The notes beneath the pieces were generated by a model. The model searched no databases and had not been told where the DNA came from. It saw nothing but the letters and a program-made list of their open reading frames with translations. DNA of 42,591 bases from Candidatus Woesearchaeota archaeon (GTDB lineage Archaea > Nanobdellota > Nanobdellia > Woesearchaeales > UBA9642): positions 1-42,591 of the forward strand of contig DUIB01000020.1 of the NCBI GenBank assembly GCA_013330595.1, written 5' to 3'. Below, in pieces: positions 25,193 through 33,566 of the stretch. Position 1 is the first letter of the stretch. Each line of letters opens with the position of its first letter. The position numbers and the translations under genes were made by a program.

Positions 25193-28100
25193 ATGTCTAG
25201 ACTTACACGTATTACAAGACTTGAAATAAAGGGTTTTAAATCATTTGCCAATAAGATTGAACTTGTATTTGGAGATCAATTCAATTGTGTTCTAGGTCCA
25301 AATGGATCGGGAAAATCTAATGTAATGGATGCATTATGCTTTGTTCTAGGAAAAGGTTCAAGCAAAGAGATGAGGGCAGAGAAAAGTTCTAATCTTATAT
25401 ATAATGGTGGAAAGCTTAAGAATCCTGCTAAAGAAGGAGAGGTAAGCATATTCTTTGATAATACATCAAAAGTGTTTCCTGAGATAAAGGATGAATCAAA
25501 AAGAAAAAAGCCGCAGGAAAAAAAATATAAAGATGAAATAAAAATCACTAGAATTATTAAGGAAAATGGTCAATCTAATTACAAGATAAATGACAAGACA
25601 AAAACAAGGCAAGAGATTCTTGATCTATTAGCATTTGCAAAGATCAATCCTGATGGCTATAATATTGTTCTTCAAGGTGAAATAGTCAATCTTATTGAGA
25701 TGTCAACACAACAGAGAAGAGAGATGCTTGAACAGATTGCAGGGCTTTCAGTTTATGAGGAAAAGAAGGAAAAAGCATTAAGAGAACTTCAGAGAGTTGA
25801 AGAAAAAATGAATGAAGTAGAGATTATTCTTGCAGAAAGAAAAACTCATCTTAATGAATTAAAAAGAGACAGGGATCAAGCACTAAAATTTAAAGACTTG
25901 AATGATAAGATAAAAAGAAACAAAGCAACAATATTAAACTCAAAAATAAATTCTCAATCAACAGAAAAAGGCAAATTAACAAAAGAAATTGATGAAGGCA
26001 ATAATAAGATAGCCAAATTAAATGAAGAATGCAATAAGCTTAAAGAACAGATAGAAAACAAAAAGCACGAGATAGATAAGATCAATAAGGAAATTGAGGA
26101 GAAAGGAGAAAAAGAACAAGTATCAATACATAAAGAGGTTGAGAGATTAAAAATTGATCTAGCATTAACTAGTCAGAGAAACAGTAATATTGATCAGGAG
26201 CTTTCAAAAATCGATGAGAGAAGATCTCAATTACAGAATAATTTTAGTGATCTTAATGAAAGGCTTGAAAGACTTGCGTTACAAAAAAAAGAGTTAGAGA
26301 ATCAGATTTCTTCTAAGGATAAAGACTTAAAGCAGGTCGAGGATAAGATCAAGGCATTTATGCAGAAGAATGATCTTGATAACATAAGAGTCATTGATAA
26401 AGAAATAGAAGAGATTGATAAGAATGCTGAATCATTGAATGAGGAAATACAGAAATTAAGAGAGCAGCAGCAAAATCTTTTAAGAGAAAAGGACAAGACA
26501 GAATTAATAATTGCTAATATTGATGAAAGCATAGATAATGTCTTAAAACTTGAAAAAGAAAACAAGGATCAAATTCAAAAATTAAAACATAAAAAAGATG
26601 AATTCAAAAAAACAACACTTGAATTAAACACTCAATTATCAGAGAATTCAAGTCTTGCAGCACAGATTGATAATGCTAGATCAAGAATATTAAGCAGAAA
26701 AGAGGATTTAGTTAAATTAAATGCGAGAGATTCATCTCTTAAAGAAAGTGTCGCTGCAGGAGTTGCAGTCCAGAAGATTCTAGAGCTGAAAAGTACAAAG
26801 CCTGGGATACATGGATTAGTAAGCAGTCTTGGAAATGTCAAATCAGAATTCAGTCTTGCATTAGAGGTTGCAGCAGGACAAAGAATCAAGAGTGTTGTTG
26901 TTGAAGATGATAAGGTTGCTGCTGAATGCATAAAGTATCTTAGGGAGAATAAATTAGGAGTTGTTACATTTCTTCCATTAAACAAGATAAGAAGTGTTGC
27001 TATAAAACCCGAATTAAAAAATCTTAAGGCTCCAGGAATCAGGGGATTGGCAATTGACTTAATAACTTATGATCCTAAATTTGAGAAAGTCTTTAGCTAT
27101 GTATTTGAAAATACAATAATTGTTGATGATATTGAGACAGCAAGAAAGATCGGTATAGGAAATTACAGAATGGCCACAATGACAGGAGATCTGGTTGAGA
27201 CTTCTGGAGCAATGCAGGGCGGTTTCAGACAGAAGACAGCTCTTGGATTCCAGGAAAAAGAATTAAGAGAGGATATTGAAAAACTGAACAAGGAGATTGA
27301 TGATAGCAATAGAGTCATTCAGAATCTTGAGCAGAAAAGAGCAGACAATGAGGAATTGATAGGAAGATTAAGAGAACTAAAAAGCAGTCTTGATGGAGAG
27401 ATTTCAGCAATGGAAAAAACATTGCATCTTGATTCAAATGATCTTGACATAAGCAAAAAACAGAAATCAGAATTAAACAAGCAATTAAAGAATCTTGAAA
27501 AAGACATTGATGATATCATGAGCAAGACTTCTGAGAAAAACAAAGAGCTTGCACAATTTAAGATGAAGAAACAGCAGTTAAGAGACAGGATCAATGAATT
27601 GAGAAATCCTGCATTATTAGCTGAATTAAATGCTTTTGAGCAGAAAAAAGAGCAGATCAAAGAAGATATCAACAATATGAGAATGGAAATTAGAAATAAT
27701 GATGCTCAAATAATCAATGTATTAAATCCTGAAAGAGAGAATATACAGAAAATCCTTAAACAGCAGGATAAAGAGAAGACATCTTTTGAGGATGAGAAAG
27801 ATGCACTGAATAAAAGGATTAGAGAACAAGAATCTTCACTTAAGGAAAAAGAGGAAGTTGAAAAGAAGTTCTTTGAACAATTCAAAGGCCTGTTCAATAA
27901 AAGAAATAAGTTTGCTGATGAAGTCTCAAAACATGAATCTGATGTTTCAAGAAAACAGGATGAATCAAGAAGCATAGAGCAGAAAGTTAATATTACTTCA
28001 TTGCAATCAGCTGAAATCAGGGCTCATTTATCAGGAATGATAGAGGAGTTCAAACAATATGAAGGAATTGAATTGTTTACTGATAAGCCAGAATCAGAAA

Positions 28101-28732
28101 TTCTTAAGGAGATAGCCCAATTCGAGAAATTACTAATAGACATTGGAGCTGTAAACATGAGAGCTCTTGAGATCTATGAAAAGATAGAAAAAGAATACAA
28201 GACATTTATTGAAAAGAAAGATAAAATAATCAAAGAGCGTGAATCAGTATTAGTTATGATCAATGAGATTGATTCAAGGAAAAAAGAATTGTTCATGAAA
28301 ACATACGAAATACTCGACCATAATTTCAAAGTGATATTCTCTGCATTATCAACAAAAGGAGAGGCAAGCCTTGAATTAGAGGATCCGAATGATCCATTTA
28401 ATGGAGGATTATTATTGAAAGTAAGAATTACAGGAACTAAATTCCTTGATATTAAATCACTTTCTGGGGGGGAAAAGACAATGGCAGCAATTGCATTCAT
28501 TTTTGCAGTCCAGGAATATGATCCTGCTCCATTCTATATTCTTGATGAGGTTGATGCTGCTCTTGACAAAAAGAATTCAGAGCAATTATCGCAATTGATA
28601 AAGAATTATGCAAACAAGGCCCAATACATTATAATTAGTCATAATGATTCTGTGATCTCAGAAGCAGACACTCTTTATGGCGTATCAATGAATGAGCATG
28701 GAATATCAAAAGTGACTAGTTTGAAGATATAA
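25193..28732 (+). CDS. smc: Chromosome segregation protein SMC
   Basis: The 1179-aa protein has Walker A GPNGSGKSNVMDAL (35-48), long coiled coils (about 165-510 and 680-1010), a hinge (about 515-670, with GIHGLVSSLG and MTGDLVETSGAMQGG), the signature LSGGEKTMAA and Walker B FYILDEVDAALD. Length and order are those of a complete SMC. A TATA-like AAATTTATATATAG (about 25144-25157) precedes it and GGTGAGGT lies just before the ATG. No ScpA/ScpB partner gene is adjacent. Confidence 0.97.
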   Translation: MSRLTRITRLEIKGFKSFANKIELVFGDQFNCVLGPNGSGKSNVMDALCFVLGKGSSKEMRAEKSSNLIYNGGKLKNPAKEGEVSIFFDNTSKVFPEIKDESKRKKPQEKKYKDEIKITRIIKENGQSNYKINDKTKTRQEILDLLAFAKINPDGYNIVLQGEIVNLIEMSTQQRREMLEQIAGLSVYEEKKEKALRELQRVEEKMNEVEIILAERKTHLNELKRDRDQALKFKDLNDKIKRNKATILNSKINSQSTEKGKLTKEIDEGNNKIAKLNEECNKLKEQIENKKHEIDKINKEIEEKGEKEQVSIHKEVERLKIDLALTSQRNSNIDQELSKIDERRSQLQNNFSDLNERLERLALQKKELENQISSKDKDLKQVEDKIKAFMQKNDLDNIRVIDKEIEEIDKNAESLNEEIQKLREQQQNLLREKDKTELIIANIDESIDNVLKLEKENKDQIQKLKHKKDEFKKTTLELNTQLSENSSLAAQIDNARSRILSRKEDLVKLNARDSSLKESVAAGVAVQKILELKSTKPGIHGLVSSLGNVKSEFSLALEVAAGQRIKSVVVEDDKVAAECIKYLRENKLGVVTFLPLNKIRSVAIKPELKNLKAPGIRGLAIDLITYDPKFEKVFSYVFENTIIVDDIETARKIGIGNYRMATMTGDLVETSGAMQGGFRQKTALGFQEKELREDIEKLNKEIDDSNRVIQNLEQKRADNEELIGRLRELKSSLDGEISAMEKTLHLDSNDLDISKKQKSELNKQLKNLEKDIDDIMSKTSEKNKELAQFKMKKQQLRDRINELRNPALLAELNAFEQKKEQIKEDINNMRMEIRNNDAQIINVLNPERENIQKILKQQDKEKTSFEDEKDALNKRIREQESSLKEKEEVEKKFFEQFKGLFNKRNKFADEVSKHESDVSRKQDESRSIEQKVNITSLQSAEIRAHLSGMIEEFKQYEGIELFTDKPESEILKEIAQFEKLLIDIGAVNMRALEIYEKIEKEYKTFIEKKDKIIKERESVLVMINEIDSRKKELFMKTYEILDHNFKVIFSALSTKGEASLELEDPNDPFNGGLLLKVRITGTKFLDIKSLSGGEKTMAAIAFIFAVQEYDPAPFYILDEVDAALDKKNSEQLSQLIKNYANKAQYIIISHNDSVISEADTLYGVSMNEHGISKVTSLKI

Positions 28733-28744
28733 TTTTATATATTT

Positions 28745-29905
28745 CTATTTTTTCTCTGTCAATGATTCCAATGCGTCATTTATGCCTTTTGCTGTCTTGT
28801 CCCAGGAGAATCTTTCAATAACAGTTGCTCTAGCATTTTCTCCAAGTTTTTGTCTTAATACAGAATCGTTGATAAACCTCTCTATCTGCCTGACTAGATG
28901 ATATGGATTCTGTTTTTCAAAGAACAATCCATTAAAACCATTTTTAATGTATGATCTTATGAAACCTACTTCTGTACTTATACAAGCTAACTTGCAGGAC
29001 ATTGCCTCAAGCATGCTCAAACAAGTTGTCTCTGTCAATGATGTCAAGCAATATATATCCATTATTTGAAGATATGGTATAGGATTATTTTTTGATCCGA
29101 TCATAATAACATCTTTCCTATCATAAAACTGTTTCTTTACTGATTCAACACCATCCCCAACAATCATTAATTTAATATTCGTATAATGATTTTGCAGTCT
29201 AGTAAATGCTCTTAATAATGTGACTAGATCTTTTTCTCTGCCTATTCTTCCATGATAACCAATGACTATGTCAGAAGGTTCGATATTCAGTTTATCTCTT
29301 AATTCTTTTCTTGTTGCATCATTATCCAATGGCTTGAATTTTTCTGTATCAACACCAAGGTTAACAATAACTGATCTTGTCCTGATATTATTCCACATGA
29401 ATATCTCAGCAACATTATTTGATGGCATTATTATCAGATCACACCTATTATATAGATTCTTTGCAACTCTTTTTGCAAGTATTCTAGAATATTTTTTTAA
29501 TAATATATTATGCATAGCTTTTGGGACAAGTTCCCATTCAATGCTGTGAATGAAGCTCACTAATGGCTTTTTGTATTTCTTTGCTGCATTGATTGCAATT
29601 GATCCTACAGATCCTATACTTTGACAGAAGACAATATCTGATTGCTTGACAAATTTTCTGATAACATATGGCTTGAATTTTGCTGCAGGAAAATCTCCTA
29701 CTTTAATAATATTTGATAAAGGTATCGTAATTATTCTTATGTTTGGATCTTCATATACTCCATAATCAGGGGCAATTACTGTGATCTCGTAATTCTCTTC
29801 TAGTCTCGGAATTATTTCTGATAAGAATCTACTTATTCCATCCCATCTAGGAAGGAAATTATCTGTTGCTATCAACAGTCTTTTTTTATCTTTTGCTTCT
29901 GTCAT
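28745..29905 (-). CDS. GT-B glycosyltransferase (family 4 type)
   Basis: The 386-aa enzyme has two Rossmann-like halves. The N-terminal half carries RWDGISRFLSEI (acceptor-side loop) and the C-terminal half IGYHGRIGREKDL, IVGDG and the donor-binding motif SMLEAMSCKLACIST typical of GT4. It probably transfers a sugar to a lipid or surface glycan. It overlaps the upstream PIG-L deacetylase gene by 4 bp, a common pairing in which a GlcNAc-lipid is made and then deacetylated. Confidence 0.9.
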   Translation of the reverse strand: MTEAKDKKRLLIATDNFLPRWDGISRFLSEIIPRLEENYEITVIAPDYGVYEDPNIRIITIPLSNIIKVGDFPAAKFKPYVIRKFVKQSDIVFCQSIGSVGSIAINAAKKYKKPLVSFIHSIEWELVPKAMHNILLKKYSRILAKRVAKNLYNRCDLIIMPSNNVAEIFMWNNIRTRSVIVNLGVDTEKFKPLDNDATRKELRDKLNIEPSDIVIGYHGRIGREKDLVTLLRAFTRLQNHYTNIKLMIVGDGVESVKKQFYDRKDVIMIGSKNNPIPYLQIMDIYCLTSLTETTCLSMLEAMSCKLACISTEVGFIRSYIKNGFNGLFFEKQNPYHLVRQIERFINDSVLRQKLGENARATVIERFSWDKTAKGINDALESLTEKK

Positions 29906-30558
29906 CTTATCTTATAAAAAACCTCTGCAAATTTCATTTTATTTAATATTCCTGATAGCCATGCCTTTAGGTAAACACTCCATAAGAGTGTTGTTAATGC
30001 AACCTGTTGGCTCTCAAACATCTTCAACGCCTTGATTTTAATCTTGAATGTTGATGATATATCAATAACAATTTTTGGATGATGTTGTTTCTTTATATTA
30101 AATAAATTCCATATATCAAACATATACACCTCTGACTTGTATTTCATTTTATCAAGAGTATCTAGAAGAAGTTTGTTTAATACTCTATGATCAGGAAGAG
30201 GATCATCATGAGAATGAGTAAATATTCTTGTAGGTTTGTGTTCTAGTATTAATTTCTTAAGCTTGGCATACATTTTTTTACTTTTGAATTGCTCTGCAAA
30301 CTTATTCTCATCAAGTCCCAAAAATATGACTCCGCTGCCACCAATATATTTATCAACATCCTTTGCTTCTTTAACTCTTGCGGAGGCAATGATCTCTTTT
30401 TTTATTAATGGAGAGGAAAAATGTCCGTAAGAGAATATTATTGTGAAGATCTCTTTGCCTTCTTTTGCATATTTGGCTATTGTTCCGCCTGGACCAAATA
30501 TCTGATCGTCAGAATGCGCACAAATAATCATTATGTTGTTCGGGTCTGGCTTAATCAT
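29902..30558 (-). CDS. PIG-L/LmbE-family deacetylase
   Basis: The protein (218 aa from the ATG at 30558; an upstream GTG at 30564 is less likely) has the zinc-binding CAHSDDQIFGPGG motif (about 13-25) and the HSHDDPLPDHR motif (about 111-121) of LmbE-like N-acetylglucosaminyl deacetylases. The Asp/His ligands are present, with Ser replacing the usual Pro in AHPDD. A TATA-like TTAAATTTAAAAA lies about 25-35 bp upstream. It is translationally coupled to the GT4 gene. Confidence 0.9.
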   Translation of the reverse strand: MIKPDPNNIMIICAHSDDQIFGPGGTIAKYAKEGKEIFTIIFSYGHFSSPLIKKEIIASARVKEAKDVDKYIGGSGVIFLGLDENKFAEQFKSKKMYAKLKKLILEHKPTRIFTHSHDDPLPDHRVLNKLLLDTLDKMKYKSEVYMFDIWNLFNIKKQHHPKIVIDISSTFKIKIKALKMFESQQVALTTLLWSVYLKAWLSGILNKMKFAEVFYKIR

Positions 30559-30633
30559 TATCACAGAATTGTATCAGAGGTTTTTAAATTTAACCAAATG
30601 ACCATGCCATCAAGCAAACCTCATGTTGCAATA

Positions 30634-31116
30634 TTAATTTATTACAAGTGTGCCTGTCATTTCACGATGCCCAGAGCCGCAATAAGTGTTGCAATAAAAG
30701 TCATAGGTTCCTGATTTGTCTGCAGTAAATTCCAATACTTTCTCTTGCCCAGGGCTGATTGGCGCAGTATCGACATTTAATCCAGGTATTGCCAGGCCAT
30801 GCGTCCCGCTTGTTACAGAGAATATTATCTTGACATTATCTCCTTTATTGATTTGAGGTCCTGTAACATCAAACCCGAAATTATATCCTACAATATTTAT
30901 AGTCTTAATGTTGTTTGTTTGAGTATTTGTTGTGGTGTTTGGCTGCGTTGTTTGCGTGTTTGTATTACCTACAGTATTTCCGTTATTTGAAGAGATATAA
31001 TCTTGTCCTCCTTGATTATTTGTTGATACTGTATTTCCAGTAGGCTTTACCTGTTGTGTACATCCAACTAATAATCCTAAAACCAAAATCATTGCAATTA
31101 TTCCATAAATCTTCAT
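30634..31116 (-). CDS. CuA-type cupredoxin lipoprotein
   Basis: The 160-aa product has a lipoprotein-like leader ending LLVGC (Cys19), a long Thr/Asn/Gln-rich linker (about 21-70) and a cupredoxin domain. Ligand residues fit a binuclear CuA centre: H106, C142, C146, H150 and M153 (CNTYCGSGHREM, spacing C-x3-C-x3-H-x2-M). The ATG at 31116 follows GAGGTG by 6 bp and is preferred over the GTG at 31125. It would be an extracytoplasmic, lipid-anchored electron carrier. No oxidase genes are in the window. Confidence 0.88.
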   Translation of the reverse strand: MKIYGIIAMILVLGLLVGCTQQVKPTGNTVSTNNQGGQDYISSNNGNTVGNTNTQTTQPNTTTNTQTNNIKTINIVGYNFGFDVTGPQINKGDNVKIIFSVTSGTHGLAIPGLNVDTAPISPGQEKVLEFTADKSGTYDFYCNTYCGSGHREMTGTLVIN

Positions 31117-31168
31117 AATAAACACCTCATAGTATAAAAAGGATACTATGATGTCTTTTTAAAGTTTC

Positions 31169-31220
31169 TCAAAAATCAAAGATTTTTGATGACACAGAAA
31201 TCTAAAGATTTCTTTTGTGT
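31169..31220. repeat. Paired-hairpin element, copy A
   Basis: Hairpin 1 is TCAAAAATC-AAA-GATTTTTGA (31169-31189). Hairpin 2 is ACACA-GAAATC-TAAA-GATTTC-TTT-TGTGT (31192-31220). The architecture and partial sequence (CAGAAA...TTTCTTT...TGTGT) match the element at 36966-37014. Confidence 0.65.
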
Positions 31221-31299
31221 TAAAGATAAAGAATGCGTCAGCCGAGATTCACTGGACATTCACGCGCAGGGTATTTAAACAGATAAACATTTCTCTGCT

Positions 31300-31351
31300 G
31301 AACCTTTCGAAATATCTTCATTCTGAGTGAGAAGATATTTCTCAGAGGTTC
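31300..31351 (+). promoter_or_regulatory. 5' UTR hairpin covering the SD of the endonuclease gene
   Basis: GAACCT (31300-31305) pairs with AGGTTC (31346-31351), and GAAATATCTTC (31309-31319) pairs with GAAGATATTTC (31331-31341), separated by a TTC / TCAG internal loop. The expected transcription start from the upstream TATA falls close to 31300. The AGAGG that could serve as ribosome-binding site lies at the 3' foot, so folding could limit translation. Confidence 0.5.
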
Positions 31352-31354
31352 ATC

Positions 31355-32110
31355 ATGAAACCATATTTGAAAATAAATTATTTATGCAGGGATATTGTCC
31401 GACTTCACGCACATTTATGTGGAGATGGTTGTTTGTATGAAAAACTGGAAAAACCGAGCAGATCTAATATCCTCAGAGGCAGAGTAGGAAGATTCAAGAG
31501 ATATGTCGTAGATTATTCTAATGTAGATAAGAATTTACTTGATGAATTTCAGAGGATTATATACGAAATTGCTCCCTTATCATATATCTCAAGAGGAAAT
31601 AATTTTGTTAGAGTCAGAAATAAGACACTTTTTTATTATATGAAAAGTTTAGGATGCGGGAAAACCGAAGATTGGCATATATTTGAATATATATTAAAGA
31701 ATCATCAATATAGATTAATATGGCTGGCTGCTTTTATTGATGATGAAGGATGTATTAAAAATAACTCTATAGAGATATATACGACTAATGAAAAAGGAAA
31801 AAATCAAATAATAAGATTATTAAAATCAGAAAATATTAATTGTAAGATTTACATAAGAAGACCTTCAGATAAACATCCGAGATTTTTGTACACGATAAGT
31901 CTATCCGGATTAAATCTATGTCGGCTTAGGAGTTTGAATTTGGTTCACTCAAAAAAGAAAAATAAATTTAAGGAACTTATAAGAGATAAATGCGCTCGCC
32001 GGGATTTGAATTCCCGAATCGTTCAATCAAGAAACGATTTCCCGGGCACCCGGCTAGCCTCTTTTTCTGCAGATGCAGAAACAATGGAAGGCCGGAGTCA
32101 TAACCGCTAG
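31355..32110 (+). CDS. LAGLIDADG homing endonuclease
   Basis: The ORF has two LAGLIDADG motifs, LHAHLCGDG (17-25) and LAAFIDDEG (124-132), each with its catalytic acidic residue, as in single-chain two-motif homing endonucleases of about 200 residues. From residue 212 the frame runs into the tRNA-Gly gene in antisense, and the last 40 residues are merely reverse tRNA sequence (CARRDLNSRIVQS...). The gene seems to lack its own stop and to have landed at the tRNA 3' end. No intein or group I intron host is visible, so it is free-standing. Its 5' UTR has a strong stem. Confidence 0.85.
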   Translation: MKPYLKINYLCRDIVRLHAHLCGDGCLYEKLEKPSRSNILRGRVGRFKRYVVDYSNVDKNLLDEFQRIIYEIAPLSYISRGNNFVRVRNKTLFYYMKSLGCGKTEDWHIFEYILKNHQYRLIWLAAFIDDEGCIKNNSIEIYTTNEKGKNQIIRLLKSENINCKIYIRRPSDKHPRFLYTISLSGLNLCRLRSLNLVHSKKKNKFKELIRDKCARRDLNSRIVQSRNDFPGTRLASFSADAETMEGRSHNR

Positions 32111-32120
32111 ACCACAAGCG
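31990..32120 (-). tRNA. tRNA-Gly(TCC) with two introns
   Basis: On the minus strand acceptor GCGCTTG pairs with CGAGCGC, with A73 at 31990. The anticodon arm CCGGC-CTTCCAA-GCCGG (anticodon TCC, 32087-32085) and T-arm CCGGG-TTCAAAT-CCCGG form after removing intron a (32055-32083, 29 nt, at 37/38) and intron b (32010-32039, 30 nt, at 53/54). Both have canonical BHB junctions: central helices CTTC/GAGG and CCCG/CGGG, inner stems TTTCTGCA/TGCAGAAA and AATCGTT/AACGATT. The mature length is 72 nt. A TATA-like TTTTATAAATCC lies about 24-35 bp upstream (32144-32155). The homing endonuclease frame runs antisense through it. Confidence 0.9.
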
Positions 32121-32184
32121 CATTGATGAAAGAAAAAATTATGGATTTATAAAATTAGTGGAAATATGATTAGCATGATATCAA

Positions 32185-32577
32185 TCAAAGATATATTGTT
32201 TTGCGGCAATTCTTATTTCCACAAGTGCATTTCATTTCAAAACCTGAATGCTTGTCTTCAGAATAATTGCCTGTTATCTCTTCGCCTTTTTTTATATTTC
32301 TCTTCGCCACATCACAGAAGTTCTTAATGTATGTATTTGCCTTGCAGGAATGATTGACATATTTGGCAGGTCTCTGGTTAAGGATATATTTCTTTTTATA
32401 ATATGCTATATATTTCTTATCTTTATTGGAGAGTTTATCAACATCTTTTTTATTTAATTGATGGGATATGTCCCATTTTATTACTATTTCACCTTTCTTA
32501 AAGTCTCTTGCTGCAAAGACGCCATATCCATTAATCTTCGATTTTTTTACAACAACATCTTGCATGAGCTTGTTCAT
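32185..32577 (-). CDS. SET-domain protein (putative lysine methyltransferase) with post-SET
   Basis: The 130-aa protein is a compact SET domain: NGYGVFAARDFKKGE (16-30, SAM binding), YVNHSC (73-78), GEEITGNY (98-105, catalytic Tyr) and a post-SET zinc motif C-T-C-x4-C (117, 119, 124) that normally pairs with the Cys of NHSC. All key positions are present. Substrate in archaea could be a chromatin or ribosomal protein; none is indicated. It lies 33 bp after the KilA-N gene on the same strand, so co-transcription is possible. The start may be Met5. Confidence 0.9.
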   Translation of the reverse strand: MNKLMQDVVVKKSKINGYGVFAARDFKKGEIVIKWDISHQLNKKDVDKLSNKDKKYIAYYKKKYILNQRPAKYVNHSCKANTYIKNFCDVAKRNIKKGEEITGNYSEDKHSGFEMKCTCGNKNCRKTIYL

Positions 32578-32610
32578 TAGTTTTGATTTATCAATTTTAC
32601 CAAATAAGAA

Positions 32611-33417
32611 CTATTTCTTTGCTTTGATCTGTTTAGTCTCATCAATCAATAAAGTCATTTGATCAATTGCTATAGTATTTAATTTCTCAAGTCTTTTTGT
32701 TTTCTCAATTTTCTCCTTTATAAATAATGCGTTTAGATTCTCAAGATTTGATAAACATACTAATTGTGTGACATCTGCGTAATCTCTAATATTTCCTTCT
32801 AATTCAGGGTTTCTTTCTCTCCATTCCTTTGCAGTCTTTCCGAATAATGCAAGATTAAGTATATCTGCTTCCGTAGCATAAATTAGGTTTTCCTCACTTC
32901 TAGTAATTTTTTCTGGTATAAGATGTTTTTGTATTGCATCTGTATGTATTCGATAATTTATTTTTGTTAGTGTTCTCTTAATATCCCAGTCTAATGATTT
33001 TCTTTCATTTTCCTCATCTTTTAGCCTCTGGAATTCTCTAATCAGGTATAGCTTAAATTCAACAGATATCCATGAGGCAAATTCAAAAGCAATATCCTTA
33101 TGGGCGAATGTTCCCCCATATCTTCCTGGTCTGGAAATAATACCTTTGGCACTTGTCTTTTCCATCCATTGTGTAGCTGTAAGCACAAAACTGTTTAATC
33201 CTGCTCTTTTTCTAAACCCGTCGAATTCGACGGGATTAAAATCTTTGTTATTTATCTTCTCCCAAATACCTAAAAATTCTATTGTATTCCTATTCCTCAG
33301 CCAATTTTTTATGATATCATCTGTTCTCTCATCCTTATACCTGGCAATATCTGTCAAGGATATATATTCTTCGTCCTTTATTGAGATGTTACTTCCTAAT
33401 ACACTTATTTTGACCAT
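32611..33417 (-). CDS. KilA-N domain protein
   Basis: The 268-aa protein has an N-terminal KilA-N domain (about 15-120; YISLTDIARYKDERTDDIIKN, NSFVLTATQW, GRYGGTFAHKDIAFEFASW), a DNA-binding module first described in phages and large viruses. The C-terminal half (about 140-268) is helical and probably mediates partner contacts. A TATA-like CTATATATAAAG at about 33491-33502 lies upstream. The domain suggests mobile-element origin. It precedes the SET gene. Confidence 0.9.
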   Translation of the reverse strand: MVKISVLGSNISIKDEEYISLTDIARYKDERTDDIIKNWLRNRNTIEFLGIWEKINNKDFNPVEFDGFRKRAGLNSFVLTATQWMEKTSAKGIISRPGRYGGTFAHKDIAFEFASWISVEFKLYLIREFQRLKDEENERKSLDWDIKRTLTKINYRIHTDAIQKHLIPEKITRSEENLIYATEADILNLALFGKTAKEWRERNPELEGNIRDYADVTQLVCLSNLENLNALFIKEKIEKTKRLEKLNTIAIDQMTLLIDETKQIKAKK

Positions 33418-33566
33418 AAAATAGGTAAGTGATAATCCTTAATATGCCTTTATCATAGAATTTCGGAAAATATTTGGGAATAGTAGTATGCTTTATATAT
33501 AGTATTTTTTCATTTCCGGAAGGTTTACAGAGATTGATGGATAATTTTAAGTTTTCTAATCAAGAA

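Larger units (their letters stand above)
31126..31354. other. Divergent spacer with paired hairpins and a 5' UTR stem
   Basis: The 229-bp spacer between the cupredoxin and endonuclease genes holds a paired-hairpin element (31169-31220), a TATA-like GGTATTTAAACAG (about 31270-31282) for the plus-strand gene, and a long imperfect stem just before its ATG (31300-31351). The middle part (31221-31268) shows no gene; a weak GCGT/ACGC stem is the only structure seen. Confidence 0.6.

Noticed and set aside
26302-27975. Several 87-118 codon ORFs antisense to smc
   Set aside because: They mirror the Glu/Lys-rich coiled coil as Ser/Leu/Phe-rich peptides and lack start signals; they are shadow frames.
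31300-31351. The stem before the endonuclease gene as a BHB splice site
   Set aside because: Its two unpaired stretches face each other as one internal loop and are not separated by a 4-bp helix, so it is not a BHB.
31990-32110. C-terminal 40 residues of the endonuclease ORF as a real protein domain
   Set aside because: They are the antisense translation of tRNA-Gly, a common annotation artefact.
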